A DNA stretch of 64,000 nucleotides, taken from assembly GCA_009829735.1 (NCBI GenBank), contig CM020619.1, positions 19,411,816-19,475,815 on the forward strand, read 5' to 3'. How positions within the stretch are numbered: position 1 is the first letter of the stretch; each line of letters opens with the position of its first letter. Under the pieces are notes generated by a model that was given only the letters and a program-made list of their open reading frames with translations, was not told where the DNA came from and made no database searches. Shown here piece by piece: positions 23,022-34,468 of this stretch. The position numbers and the translations under genes were made by a program. This DNA comes from Pyropia yezoensis (taxonomy: Eukaryota > Rhodophyta > Bangiophyceae > Bangiales > Bangiaceae).

Positions 23022-23193
23022 TGTGCGTCAATGAGTGTCTTTTGTCGTCGTCTTTGTCGTCGTCTGCTCTGGCCACCGTGGTGATGTGTCGCGTGAGCGA
23101 CGGTGGGTGGAGGCTGTCCGTAACGGGCCGGACCGCACGGGCCGCCAGCTTGATGACAGGGGAAAGGAGGCTGTGGTGCAGGCCGGCGTTTTT
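23022..23193. other. Short spacer
   Basis: Between the zinc-knuckle gene and the 3' end of the minus-strand transposase remnant. It contains a GTCGTC-rich run at 23042-23070. Confidence 0.4.
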
Positions 23194-24247
23194 TCAAGGA
23201 ACGTACAGGAGGTATCGGCGTACCGCAGCGCGCACAAAGCCCGAGCACATGTCCTCCCTCACGTGGCTCAGCATGGTATCAACGGTCAGGATAGGCCACG
23301 CGTTGTACTGTGCCGGTGAGGACCAGCGCCTCAGCCATGAGCTCCCCACACCGAATACGTCCTCGATCGGGTTAAATTCAGGCGAGTAAGGAGGAAGCAA
23401 CAAGACAAACACACCCGCCTCACGGAGATCAATGCTCAACGCGACGGCGTCATGGACACGTGCGTTGTCCAAAACCAACACGCATCGGTCCGGCTGGTCT
23501 ACCCAAGCCTTCTCCGGGTCGCAAGCGTCCATGTAGGGCAACAATCTGTTCACAACAAGCAATAAAAGGTCAACGGACGACTGGCCTGGAAGAGGTCGAG
23601 TGACCATCCAGTCCCGCATGGCATCATCATGACACATGATGTGTCATGGCAGCAAAGAAGCTCGTCCGCATCCCAGCAGAGGATGCGACGTAGCACTCTG
23701 CCCGCCCACCGCGCTGCTACCAGGCCCAACGCCTCTCGGCCGCGCGCCCTGTCCGGTGGGCCTCATTCACGTATACACGGCAGCGCAATGGGACTTCCCA
23801 TGGGGCTGCAACCCAGTTCGCGCGCTGCCGCTCATTTCGGGAATGAAATGCCTTCTCAATGACATTCCGCGTGTTCCCATTGTGCGCGAGTACACGGCAT
23901 GACGGTGCAACTGAGACGCCCAGGCCGCCCGCCACCATCCGCTGCACGTGCGCGACAGCCGTTTCCATCTCATCCGAAAACAGCCCAGGGTGCTCCTCGC
24001 CAGCTGACAGCACCGCCTCCTTCACAGCCGCATCGTCCATTACGTTGTCAGCGTGCCGATTCCACATGGCCGGGTCGTAGTGCACAGAACCCCCAGTCTC
24101 TTCGTAGTACTTGAGGAAGCGCGAAGCAGACCGACGTGACATGCCCAAACTCTGCGCCGCCCGGGCAACAGGGACATTGTCGTGCAGCACCATCCGGACA
24201 AGGTGATGTCGCGTTTCCTCGCTCTTCATGCTTCCCACGTCCGGCAT
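23194..24247 (-). pseudogene. IS630/Tc1-type transposase (DDE_3), inactivated
   Basis: Minus strand. ATGs at 24247 and 24229 open a winged-helix/HTH DNA-binding region (MKSEETRHHLVRMVLHDN, ARAAQSLGMSRRSASRFLKY). A linker then leads to the catalytic domain. The first acidic motif reads VYVNEAHRTGR, with Asn where the family has its first catalytic Asp. Two residues after RRWA a TAG (23717-23719) stops the frame; the same frame continues open to about 23640, where the frame must shift by one to reach the second half. That half carries VLVLDNARVHD (second Asp) and PPYSPEFNPIEDVF (third acidic position, here Glu). Three lesions (D-to-N, TAG, frameshift) make it a dead copy. The frameshift coincides with a 19-nt palindrome at 23629-23647. 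Confidence 0.85.
23629..23647. repeat. 19-nt palindrome at a transposase frameshift
   Basis: ATGACACAT and ATGTGTCAT pair around a central G, exactly where the IS630/Tc1 reading frame is lost. A small footprint or duplication there would explain the frameshift. Confidence 0.75.
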
Positions 24248-25540
24248 GAAGCACGCCCTAAGAGGGAAGGCGGCGTCGCGAGCCGGAGAACAGCGTCGCA
24301 CGGGGTGTAAAAGTGGAGAGGACGCGAGAAAAAAGGGGTTTAAGCCAGATAGCGGCCGCACAGGGTGAGAAGACGGACATACCGCGGTGGGCGCTGCTCA
24401 CGGCCAAGGCAGGCCACAGTTGCACCGGCCAGTCCGTCGAGAATGCATTGCAGAGGATTCTTCCGGCCTGGTGGGCCGTTTACAGCAAAAAAAAGACGTG
24501 CCGAGTCCCAAACAGCCAGGCTTGGCCCTGGATCACCTGTGTCCGACAGGCACTCTCAGTCGTTTCCCGCAGATGTGTCATCATGGCGCAACAAGAGCGT
24601 CCTGACTCCTTTCGGTTGACGTCGATTACCGTCAAGTCACGTCGCCTGTGCGGCTTGCGGAGGATCAAGCGCAGACTTATGCATACTCTTCGAGGATCAA
24701 ATGAGACAGGTGTTCGCCATGTCCTGGTTTTACGGGCAAATGTCACCCTTATTGCCTTGTTTCTCGTGCATGTTGTAAAAAAAAGAGGCAATATGCAGGC
24801 TACTGTTCAATATATTTCATTCTCAAAGTTACTGTGAATGCACTATCATGCTCTTGCTCTTGTCCACGTGGACAAAATTGGGAGAACTGCAATAGTTTCA
24901 CCGGCGTGCGAGTCGATTGTACGGTACAGCACAGTACCCGTGAACAGAGCTCTCCGTATGCGGTCGTCTTTTTCCATTGCTGACGCATTCTTGAGAGCGG
25001 CAAAATGGGGCGTGACGGCCTTTGGAGAATGCAGTCCCGAACATTCTTGAGTCTGATTGTGGGTCGCTGACCAATCGGTCTGTGAAGTGCCATTCATCAG
25101 GACTGCAGATTCGCATGCGAGCATGATTGCACAGCGGCCTCCTGATGGGACTATCAAAGCATCGTGGTAGCTGACTTTCGCAGTGCTGGAGAGTGGCGCT
25201 CTGTCGCTCTCGACCTGTCGTCGCCTGCCTCTTCACCCCTCCACTCAACAGCCCAAGTCCCAGTCACCCTCCGTATGGCGCCCCCCCCCTCCTGTCAACG
25301 CCTTTCCCTCACCGCCCATCCCCCTGCCACCCCCGCCCCCCTACCACCCCCGCCCCCCTACCACCCCCCCCGCCCGACACCTACCCCCCCTGCATACTTG
25401 TGCCACGCGCCCGAAGCCCGCGCCGCCCAGCCAGCCGCTCTCCCTGCCTCGTGACGCACCCACAGCACACACGAGCGCCGTCTCCCCCCCCCCCCCCCCG
25501 CCCTCGTCCCGACAGTGCACTCCCCCCGCGAGCGGCTGCC
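24248..25540. other. Gene-free stretch, probably transposon-derived
   Basis: 24600-25160 is AT-richer than average and has no convincing frame; it may be sequence belonging to the IS630/Tc1 element or another decayed transposon. 25260-25520 is C-rich (runs of CACCCCCCGCC type). No gene supported. Confidence 0.4.
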
Positions 25541-27580
25541 CCCGCAATAGCAAGAAGAGGCTGCCGTTGACGACCTTGCTCAGGTCGAGCATCTTGATGT
25601 ACACCTCAAGCGCGTGGTCGTACGCCTCCTTCTCCGTCCTCACAGCAGCCGCGACCGCGTTGGAGCCGGTGCGCTTCCTGCGGTCGTCGTCCCCACCAAC
25701 GTCCGAAGTCGTAGCGGCAGCGTCGGTGGCCGCGCCCGGCAACGACACGGCCCTCCTGCCGCCATCCTCGCCGCCGCCACCGCCGCCGACCCATCCAAAG
25801 CCACCGCCGATGCCGCCGACCCCTCCCATGCCACCGCCGCTGCCGCTGGCATCCTCCCCCGCGGGGGACCCGGCCGGGTACCGTTGCGGCGGCACTGTCG
25901 ATGGAGGAGGCAGCAGCCACTCGACGGGAAAAGCCGCCGTGAATTGCTCGCACTCGCCACTTTCCTGCGCGCTAGGCACGGCCCGCGTGTTGGCAGCCGA
26001 AGCCGCCGCACGCGCCTTACCTGCGCACTCGCTCGCTTGACGAGCGCGGCGGCTGCGCACAAGACCCCCACCAGAACGCCCAGAAGGTCCCAAGTGCAGC
26101 GCCCAGGAGAGTTGCCGCGCTGCGCTGTGGAACGACGCTCTCGCAGGACCTGGGAGGGGAGGGGCGCGCGGGACGCCGCGGGGGAGGCGCTTGCCGGCCA
26201 AGTGCAGGCGTGCGTGTCCAGACCAGAGAGGTCTGCTTCCATACTGACAAAAAGTCTGACAGGCCACGCACTTACTGTACCGGAACTTCCCACCCGTCGA
26301 AGACCTAAAAGAGCCGGTCTCGTCGGATCCTGCAGCCGTATGAGATGGGGCCCGTGAAGTGTCCTGTCAGAGTCCAGAATAGTCGACTGAGATCGGCTGA
26401 GAAATGCAGAATTCGCATTATGGCTGGTACAGTCGAGAAAAAGTCAGAAAGCCACTCGCTTACGATGGGCGTAGGCCTGCAGGCATACCCCTCGACTATG
26501 AAACCAGCTGAAGGGGCTAAATGTTACCCGTGAACCCGTCTGTAGACCCCGCCAGCGGGGGGGGGGGGGAGGTAGCACTTGTTCGTCCTTCAACCCCCCA
26601 GAAAACCCCTCTAAGCGGGGGCGGCCTGGGGACCAACGTAGCCGTGAGAGCACGTCGGTCCGCCCATGAAGAATCGGCCCTGACGGCACATCTGAACGAG
26701 AAAGCGGGTCACCAAGGATTCCGGGCTCCTCATTGGTCCCTTTGGTGCCGGCGGCTGGTGGCAGACTTCGCCCCGCATCGTAAGCGGGCTCTTTTGCGTA
26801 CTCTTCGGGTTCCGGGATACCGTCGGCACCTGGCTTTGCAGTGGCTTTGGGATCCAGTGCTTGAAATATAATACTGTATTTTTTTGTATTTGAGAGACTC
26901 ACCAAAGGCCGCTTCGGAGAGCTTTCGCATCGCCGGGAGAGCCTGTTTCAACTCGCATGTGCCAGCCGGCTGCAATACCTTAATTACTACTGTCTTTACC
27001 AGTTGCCTTGGTTGCTACTTGCTGGACCCCCTGTACCGCCGCACTCGCTCACTCCCGAGCTTCTACCCCCGCCCGCCTCACCCCCGCCCCTCCCCCGCTC
27101 CAACCCCCCCGCTCCCGCTCTTCTCCCCGCCGACCTCCTGACGACAGCCGCTCCAACTCCCGCACGCCGACTCCTGCCCCCCCCACACCCGCCCCCTCCC
27201 CCCCACCTGCTGCGGCGGCGACGCCAAATAGTGCAGAACATCGACGGTACCAGTTGCGCAGCGCAACGCCAACATCTGCCGAGTAGACAGCCCGTGCTTA
27301 CCTTCAGCGACCCCGGCGGGACGAGGCAGCCCGCCAAGGTCCACAGTGAAAGAAGTGTCCGCCGGGCGCCCCAACACTCCCCTTCCCCCCCCCTCCGCAA
27401 TTCGCAGAACGCCAGTGGACGCCAGCGCGGCTGGCAACGCCGGCAAGCCCTCGACCCTCTCCCTCAACCTCCTCCCCCTCCCCGTCTGCACCGTCGATGC
27501 GGGACCTCCGCCAAGCGACAGCCTTGCCACGTCACGCAAGATGCTGCTCCATGCAGCGATGGTCGCCTCGTCTGCAATGG
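25541..27580 (-). other. Possible spliced minus-strand gene, product not recognised
   Basis: Several exon-like blocks with good splice signals lie in order on the minus strand. (1) About 27302-27575: acceptor TTGCAG, coding-looking RDVARLSLGGGP...LPALPAALASTGVLRIAEG, donor GTAAGC. (2) 26903-26969: acceptor TATTGCAG, ELKQALPAMRKLSEAAFG, donor GTGAGT. (3) About 26021-26255: acceptor CCTGTCAG, with a hydrophobic segment near its end in two frames, donor GTAAGG. (4) About 25541-25964: acceptor GCGCGCAG, ESGECEQFTAAFPVEWLLPP, a Gly-rich linker and EKEAYDHALEVYIKMLDLSK. Phases of neighbouring blocks do not all agree, so the model is incomplete. The helical blocks faintly recall PEX11-type peroxisomal proteins, but no diagnostic motif is present, so I give no function. 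Confidence 0.3.
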
Positions 27581-28600
27581 CCACGACGGCAGTGGCCGCA
27601 ACCGGTCGGGGAGGCGGCGGCGGCTGCGACGGGGAGGAGGAAAGTGGGGGCGGTCATCGGCACGCCGGGCGTCCGGACGAGAGCCGCCAGCAGGCATGGG
27701 TCGGGCACGGCGGCGAGCTGAGGATGACGGCAACGGTGGCGACGAGAGTACCACCACCGGAAGGCGCTGGCCTTGGGGATGAGAGAAGGGAGGCATGTGG
27801 TCGGGGGAGGCAAAGCCGCGTCCGCCTCTGTGACCCTCGCCCTCCTCAACAGCCCTCGTTTGTGGGTCGCGCAGTGGCCCGCCCCCCCGCTGCGGACTGA
27901 ACGTCCGCCGAGACCTCAAGTGGTGGGCGGGCGCTGTCGGGCAAGGCGAAAGCGAGCGGGAGGGCAGACGCCTCCGCTCAACCCCCCTACCGTGCGGTCG
28001 CCGGAGAAAATTTGTAGTGCACGCGGTCTCCGCCGCAGTAGCTGACAAGCGAAAGCGCGCTGATCAACTCGAATGGTCGTAACTAAAACATGATGCGAGG
28101 CACCCGATTTCGAAAAACTGGGGCACTGCAGGGGAGGCTCTGGCGGAGCAGCCAAAGCCCCCACAAAGACCTCCCGAAATCCAGTTTTGATTGTGTCCCG
28201 AAGCCCAAATAGCTATTTCGGCTTTGAGAGCCAGTGCAAATGCTAGGAGTGGACCGCTTACGATCCCCTCGTCGATCGAGGGTAGACTACGTGCAGCAGC
28301 CGTTCCGTCGCAGCGTGCGTGGTGGCCAGCCGCTGGCTGGCCGGTGGCCTACGGGCAGAGGCACAGGGCCCCAGGTGCGGCCGTGGGGTCTAGGACGGCC
28401 GCCTCGGCCGACGCCGTGGCGGCTGCTGAGTTTAAATAGGCGGGGCCGCCCACAGGCGGAGCGGCAGCGGCGGGCCAAGGAAGCCCGGCGTCTGTGCTTG
28501 GCTTGGCAACGGGCGGGGGTAGCGCCCCACCCCCGGGCAGCAGCGGCACAGGACAAGGCCCACCCTCAAGACGAAAGGGCCCGCAGCGGGGACGCACGGC
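27581..28600. other. Stretch without a supportable gene
   Basis: 5' side of the possible minus-strand gene. Upstream exons of that gene may lie here but cannot be delimited. 28000-28250 is less GC-rich than the flanks. No RNA gene or repeat family recognised. Confidence 0.4.
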
Positions 28601-29828
28601 ACGCGCCGGGTGCTTGCTGCCCAGACGTCTGCGGACGCGCCCCCGCGTCCCTTCCTCGACTACTGCACGCCGCCGCGGTGCCTCCCCCAGCCGTCGAGCG
28701 TGACACCGGCCGTCGCCCCCACTGGGGGGGGGGGGGGGGGGCGCCGCGCTGATGGGCGCGGGGGGGGGGTGGGGGGGGGAGGGGGGCCCCGGGCGGCGGG
28801 CCCCCCGCCCGTCACGCCGCGCTGGCCACCCCCCGCCACCGACGCTGCCGCCCGCGTGGGCCCCCTCCCGCACAGCACAGTTAACGGCGGCGTGAAGGGA
28901 GTGTCCCCGCGGCGGCGCCCCCGGCCGCCGCCGGCCCCCCAGCCCCGCCGCCGCGCCGTTGGCTGCCTACCCGCCCGGCCCCAGGCCCATGCCTCATTGC
29001 CGCGGCCCTGCGGGCCTGTTTGCACGAGCTGCTCCCCTGCCACCCCCTGCACGCCGTGTCCACCGCCACCCCCCCGCCGCAACCCCTCCCCCCCAAAAGA
29101 AATGTCAGAGCGCGCCGCCGCCTACCCAACGCTGGCCCTCTCCCCAACCCCTCCCCCCCCCTCCAGCGCAACCACGTCCACCCGCCCTCCCCCCCTCCCT
29201 GCGCGCGCGCGCGCGCGGCCACTCGCTCCACCACGGACGGTGCGGGGGGATGGCCCCGCCTCGGCGGCTACCACCCCTCAAAGGGGTGCGGCACCGCCAC
29301 ACCCGTCGCCACCGCCCCGGCTGGCGGCAGGTACCCCGCCCCGCCAGTGAGTCGCCCGTCCGGCGCTGCCGGCCGCCGCGTCGCGGGGCAGCGGCGGCGG
29401 CCGCCGCCGCCGCCGCTGCTGCTACCCCCCCCGCCACCGCCGACGCTGCCGCCGACGCTGCCGCCAACGCTGCTGCTAGCCGGCCGCCCACGGGGCACGC
29501 GAACGGCATTGCCTCCACCCGCAGCCGCCGCCGCCGTTGCCGTGGGCGCGCCACCAATGGGGGACGACGGGGGCGACGGCGGCCACCCGCCGCCGCTGCC
29601 GCCCCCACCTCGCACAAAGGTGTAGCCGAGGAGCACCCCCCCCGGCACGCCCGCCGCGGCGCCGCCGCGCAGGCCAGCTCCGTCTCGGCCGCTGCGGTCG
29701 GCAGCGGCGGCGGCCGCCGGGCCGCCGCCACCCCCCGCACCCCCGCCCGCGTCCATGCACCCGCCCAGTGGCCACCGGCGGCGGTGGCCACCGCCGGCGC
29801 CCCCACCGGGCGCGCGGTGCGGCCACCG

Positions 29829-29864
<36 letters not shown>

Positions 29865-30286
29865 GCCGCCGCCGCCAGCGTCACCACTGGCAGCGTCACC
29901 GCCGCTGCCACCCGAAGACGTGGCCGTCGACACCGCACGGCGGGCGGCGTCATCGTCCCAGCCGTCGGTGGACGGTGCGCCGCCGCCGTCGGCGTCCGAC
30001 CCGCTGCCGCCATCCTCCTCTGACCACCCGCTGCCGCCGCCGACGCTGCCGCCAGAGTGGGTATGACGGTCGCGTGGCCCGTGGGGCACGCCACCACCGG
30101 GGGAGGGCGCCGCCGCCGCCGCCGCCGTCGCCGCCGGTGGTGGCTGTCGTCGACGCTTCACCGGCGACGGCGCCCAGCGCACCCCCGCCGCCGCGGCCGC
30201 CCGTGGTGCCGCCGCCGCCGCCCTCCCCCCACCATTGCGGAGGCGGCGGTGTGCGCGCGTCCCCGCCGCCGTTGCGACCGTCGCCC
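28601..30286 (-). other. Low-complexity region holding the probable C-terminal tail of the AGC kinase
   Basis: Long runs of C and of CCG/GGC triplets; several frames on both strands are open. One minus frame (30848 down to 29268) begins in the kinase C-tail region with VADDLRDASWPARHRRVRRV. It runs through a Ser/Asp/Glu/Gly-rich stretch to VLLGYTFVRG at 29611-29636. LLGYTFV resembles the hydrophobic motif (F-L-G-F-T-Y-V) that ends the C-tail of S6K/RSK-type AGC kinases. This frame differs by two from the kinase frame; a homopolymer indel (G/C runs at 30915-31000) or an intron would connect them. The + strand frames here (e.g. 28959-30023) are Arg/Pro/Ala-rich shadows. Confidence 0.5.
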
Positions 30287-32516
30287 TCAACGCCCCGCCC
30301 GACGACCGGCGTGACGGCGGCGACGGCGGCGACGGCGGCGGCGGCGGCGGCGACGGCGGCGGCGACCGCTGCGGCGACCCGCCACTGCCGGGGCTGACCG
30401 TCGAGCCGCCGTCGTGGCCGCTGCCCCCACACACCACGCTCGGCGGCCCGCCGAAGCAGCTCGAGCAGTCGGCGTGGCGTGCCGCCCCCGCCCGCCCCGG
30501 GGCGTCTCCCCCGCGGCGGCCAGTCCTGCTCGACCGGCGGGGCGTGCGGGACCCCCTTTCCCGGGGAGCCTCTTCGCCGACGGCCGCCGGCTCGCCCCGC
30601 CCCGTGTGGCCGCCACCGACGGCATCATTGCCGGGGTCTGGGGCAGCCGCGGCGACGGCCGCGGTGACGGCGGCGACGGCGGCTGCAGCCGCTGCCGCCG
30701 CCGCATCGTCTGCGGGCGGGGTGCGCCCGTTGGGCGCCTCCTCCCCGCCGCTCTGGTCCCGCGGCCGCCGTGGCGGCGACGCTGCCGGCACCACCCGCCG
30801 CACCCGCCGCACCCGCCGGTGGCGTGCCGGCCATGACGCGTCCCGCAAGTCGTCGGCGACCGCGACAGCCGCAGCGTCAGCGGCGGTACCGGCGGTGGGG
30901 GCGGGCGCCCGTGTGCGCCCCCCCCGGCCGCCCCCCCCCCGTCCTGGCCGCTCCCCGCGGCGGGGGTGTCCCCCCCCCGCCCCCCCCCCCCCGACGGCGG
31001 GGACTGCCCAAAAATGTTGCCCTCGGTCAGCAGCCCGTCGGCGGCGGCCGCCCAGTCGAGGCCGCCGAAAAAGGGGTGCGCCTTAACCTCTGCCCACCCC
31101 CCCCGGACGGGGGAGCCGCCTAGCCGCCCCCCCGGGTCGGGGGTGAGGAGCCCCCGCAGGAGGTCCGCCGCGGCCGCCGACACGTGCGGCGGCACCGCCG
31201 GCGGGGCGCGGAGGATGGCCGCCCAGACGCCGTCGGTAGTGGGGGCGTCAAAGGGCGTGACCCCCGCGAGGAGCTCGTACGCCAGCACCCCCACCGCCCA
31301 CACGTCAATGGGGTAGCCGTACGGGCCGCCGGCCACCGCCTCGGGGGACACATAGTTTCTGGTCCCGCACAGGGTGCGGGTGAGGGCGTCCGCGCCGCCG
31401 GCGAGCAGCTTGGACAACCCAAAGTCGGCCAGGCGCACGTGGCCGCGGGAGTCGAGGAGCACATTCTCCAGCTTGAGATCCCGGTACAGCACCCCCGCCG
31501 CGTGAAGGTGCTCCAGCCCAACCACCAGCTCGGCGAGCACAAACCGCGCCGACGCCTCGCCGAGCGACCGGCCGCGGCGGCGCAAAAAGGCGTACAGGTC
31601 CCCCCCCGCCGCGTAGTCTGTGAGGAGGTACAGGGAGCGGGGGGACTGGAAGGCGTACCGGAGGGTCACCACAAACCGGTGCGGGGGCGTCACACCCATG
31701 ACCAGCCGCTCGTGGAGGGCGTGGCGCGCCGCGTCGGGCGACGCGGCCAGCCCCGCCTTGGGGATCACCTTCATGGCCAGCACCTCGTCGGCGTCCCCGC
31801 CCAGCCGGCGGACGAGGTAGACGCTGCCACTGGCGCCGGCGCCCAGTGGGCGGAGCGTTTCAAACGAGGCCGCCGACAGCGGGGGCACGGACCGAGGACG
31901 CCCACGGGGAGGGCGGGGCGGGGAGGAGGAGGGGGATGACGTCCGCGCCCCACGCTCGCCGCCCCCATGGCCGCCGCCCCCGCCGCCGCCGCCGTCGCGT
32001 CCGTTTGGGACGCGGGCCGCCGCCGCGGGCGCCGCCGCCACCCGGTTCCCCCAGTGGTTGACCCGCGGCGTTCTTGGCAGCGGCACGCCCGCGCCTCCCG
32101 CGGCGGCCGCCACCGCCGCCCCCCACCCGCCCGGGGTGGCCAGGTCCGGCACCGCACGGCGGGTGCGGCGGCGGTAGTCGGCGGCGGCGGCCGCCGCGAC
32201 GCATTCCTCGCCGGCTGAGACGGGCGTGCGCCTCTTGTCGGCGTGGACGGGTGCAGCGGCGGTGGGTGGTCCGTCGCGGGGGAAGGTGGGAGTGGCCGCT
32301 GCGGCGGCGGCGGCGGTGGGGGTGGTGGGGGGCGGCCGCCCCCCCGCGGCCACCGTGTGTGGCCGCAGCAGCGCGTCGTGCCACCGCCGGCAGTCGTCGG
32401 TCGTCGCAAACAGCAGCCGCAGAGGGCGCCCGCCAAGCGCACCCCCCCCCACCGCCGCGTCGGCCGTCGCACCTGCCGAGGCAGAGGTGGAACCGGCCGT
32501 GGACCCGGCGGCGGCG

Positions 32517-32547
<31 letters not shown>

Positions 32548-33421
32548 CAGCGGCAGCAGGCACGTCAGAGCCCCGCAAGCCGCCGCTGGCAGCGGCGACG
32601 GCGCCACAGGTGGAAGCGGCGGCGGCGGCGGCAGCGGCGGCCACGCCGCCGCCCGCCCGTCGGGAGGACACCTGCAGCACGTTGGGTGCTACCGCTGACA
32701 CCACCACCGCCCCGTGGGCGGTGGACAGCGCCAGCAGCGGCGCATCACCCGGGCGCCAGCCGGGCGGCGACCGGCGGGAGGCCCCAGTGTCAGTGGCGGC
32801 GCCGGCGCCGGCGGCGGCAGCAGCAGCAGCAGCAGCGGCGGCAGCAGCAGCGGCCGCCGCGGCCGCATCGTCTTCTGCCATACTACCGCCACTCCCCGAA
32901 GATGGCGGGGGCGGCCACCCCCCCGTGCCGCCGTCTGTCCGCCCCTGACGCGCGGGCAGCGGCGACGGCGGCAGCGGCGCCTCTGCCGTCGCTGGCGCCG
33001 CCTCCGCTGCGGCTGCCGCCGCTGCCGCTGCCGCCGCCGCCCCCCCCCCGCCGTCACGACGGCCGCGCCACCACAGCCGCCCCCCCGTCGTGGCCGTCGC
33101 GTCCGACGGTCGCCGCGGTGCCCGCCGCCGCGGCCGGCGGGCGGCCCCCTCCGATGCCGTCGACGGCGACGGGGCGGTGCGGCCGCTGCCGCTGCCGCTG
33201 CCGCTGCCGCTGCCGCTGCCGCTGTCGGTGGTGGTGCCGGTGGAGCGGCGGCCGCCGCCACCGCCCCCGCCGCCGTCGGCGGGGGGGGTGTGGAGCACCC
33301 CCCCATAGATGAGCAGCGTGGAGCCCCGCAGCTCCGCCCACACCGCAGACCACTGCTTGCCACAGCCCCCCGACGGCAGCCGCGCGAGCGCCATGAGGGC
33401 GGCGGTCGCGAGTGACCGTCG

Positions 33422-33454
<33 letters not shown>

Positions 33455-33816
33455 TCCCGCGACACCACCACCCCCACCACCACCGCCACCGCCACCGCCA
33501 CCGCCGCCACCACCGCCGCCCGGCCCGTCGGCACGCTGCAGGAGCACCCAGCCGGCAAGGCGGCGGCGGTGGTGGCCAACGAGCGCCAACGCCCCCGCCG
33601 GTGGCGGCGGGCGCGTTGGCGGCGGCGGCGACCAGGCGGCCGCCGCCGCCACCGCCGGCGGCGGCGACGGTGGCGTCGGCAGCGGCGGCAAGTGGCCCCA
33701 ACAGGCCGCCGCCGTGCGGTCCTCCTCTCCCCGACGGGCCCCCCCCCCCACCGCCGCGGCTGCCGACCTCCGCCGCCGCCGCGGCGCCGGCACGGGCGCC
33801 GCCGCTGCCGCCGCCG

Positions 33817-33883
<67 letters not shown>

Positions 33884-34468
33884 GGCGGCGGTGGGGGGAG
33901 CCGGCGTTACGGGCGGGGAGCGGCGGCGGCCGTTGGCGCCCAGCGGCGGCAGCCACGGGACGGTCGGCCCCACCACCCCCGTCGACGGGGAGGGGTGGGG
34001 GGACGGCCGCAGCGGCGCGGACGGTGGGGCGCACGGCGGCCGCGGCGGCGGCGGCATGGCCACCCACCGGGGGCGGGGGCCCGCACACCCGGCCGTCACT
34101 GCCGCCGTCGCCGTCGCCGCCGCCGCCGCCGCCGTCGCCGACGCCAGCGGCGGCGCGCCCGTCACGCCAGCGGCGGCGGGGGTGGCGGCGGCAGCCGCAG
34201 CAGAGGCGGCAGGGACACTGTCGGGCCGCCCCCCGTCGACGTCCGGGGCACCGCCCCCCGCGGGCGTGACGGCCGCCGGCGGCGGCACGGCGGCGGCGGC
34301 GGCGACCGCAACGGCAGGGGCAGACGACCCGGCGGCAGCAGCAGCAGCAGCAGCGGCAGCGGTGGTGGTGGGGATGGGGATGGGTATGGGGGTCGGGGTT
34401 GGAAATGGAATGGAGGCAGGGGCGCGGATTGGTTGCCGGCTGCGGCTCGTGCCGCCGGTGGGCGCCAT
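30287..34468 (-). CDS. PH-domain AGC-family serine/threonine protein kinase
   Basis: The frame from ATG 34468 is 1393 codons. Residues 1-350 are Ala/Pro-rich with a poly-Ala run of more than 20. A PH domain seems split: GKQWSAVWAELRGSTLLIYG (about 365-385), then ~180 residues of low-complexity insertion, LLALSTAHGAVVVSAVAPNV (about 575), and LFATTDDCRRWHDALLRP (about 680-702) with the conserved helix Trp. The kinase domain spans about 865-1120: GAGASGSVYLV (P-loop), AMKVIPK (Lys ~900), YRDLKLENVLL (Asp ~997, HRD variant YRD), DFG (~1015), and the AGC activation segment TRTLCGTRNYVSPEA with a PDK1-type Thr and SPE instead of APE. PH plus AGC order resembles AKT, but the tail motif nearby looks S6K-like. 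Past about residue 1150 the frame is low-complexity and probably not the true C-terminus; see the neighbouring tail entry. Confidence 0.85.
33780..33885. repeat. CCG trinucleotide repeat coding poly-alanine
   Basis: A near-pure (GCC)n tract of about 100 bp with few interruptions. In the kinase frame on the minus strand it codes for Ala. Similar shorter tracts occur at 29830-29880, 33418-33455 and 32505-32550. Confidence 0.85.

Noticed and set aside
3137-24247. TAG as a reassigned sense codon
   Set aside because: Host genes in the window do not use in-frame TAG, and LSM1, the SDR gene and others end normally at TGA or TAG. Each transposase has other signs of decay or only one TAG, so mutation is simpler.
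25541-27580. PEX11 identity for the spliced minus-strand gene
   Set aside because: Only vague helical similarity; no diagnostic motif, and the exon phases do not resolve.
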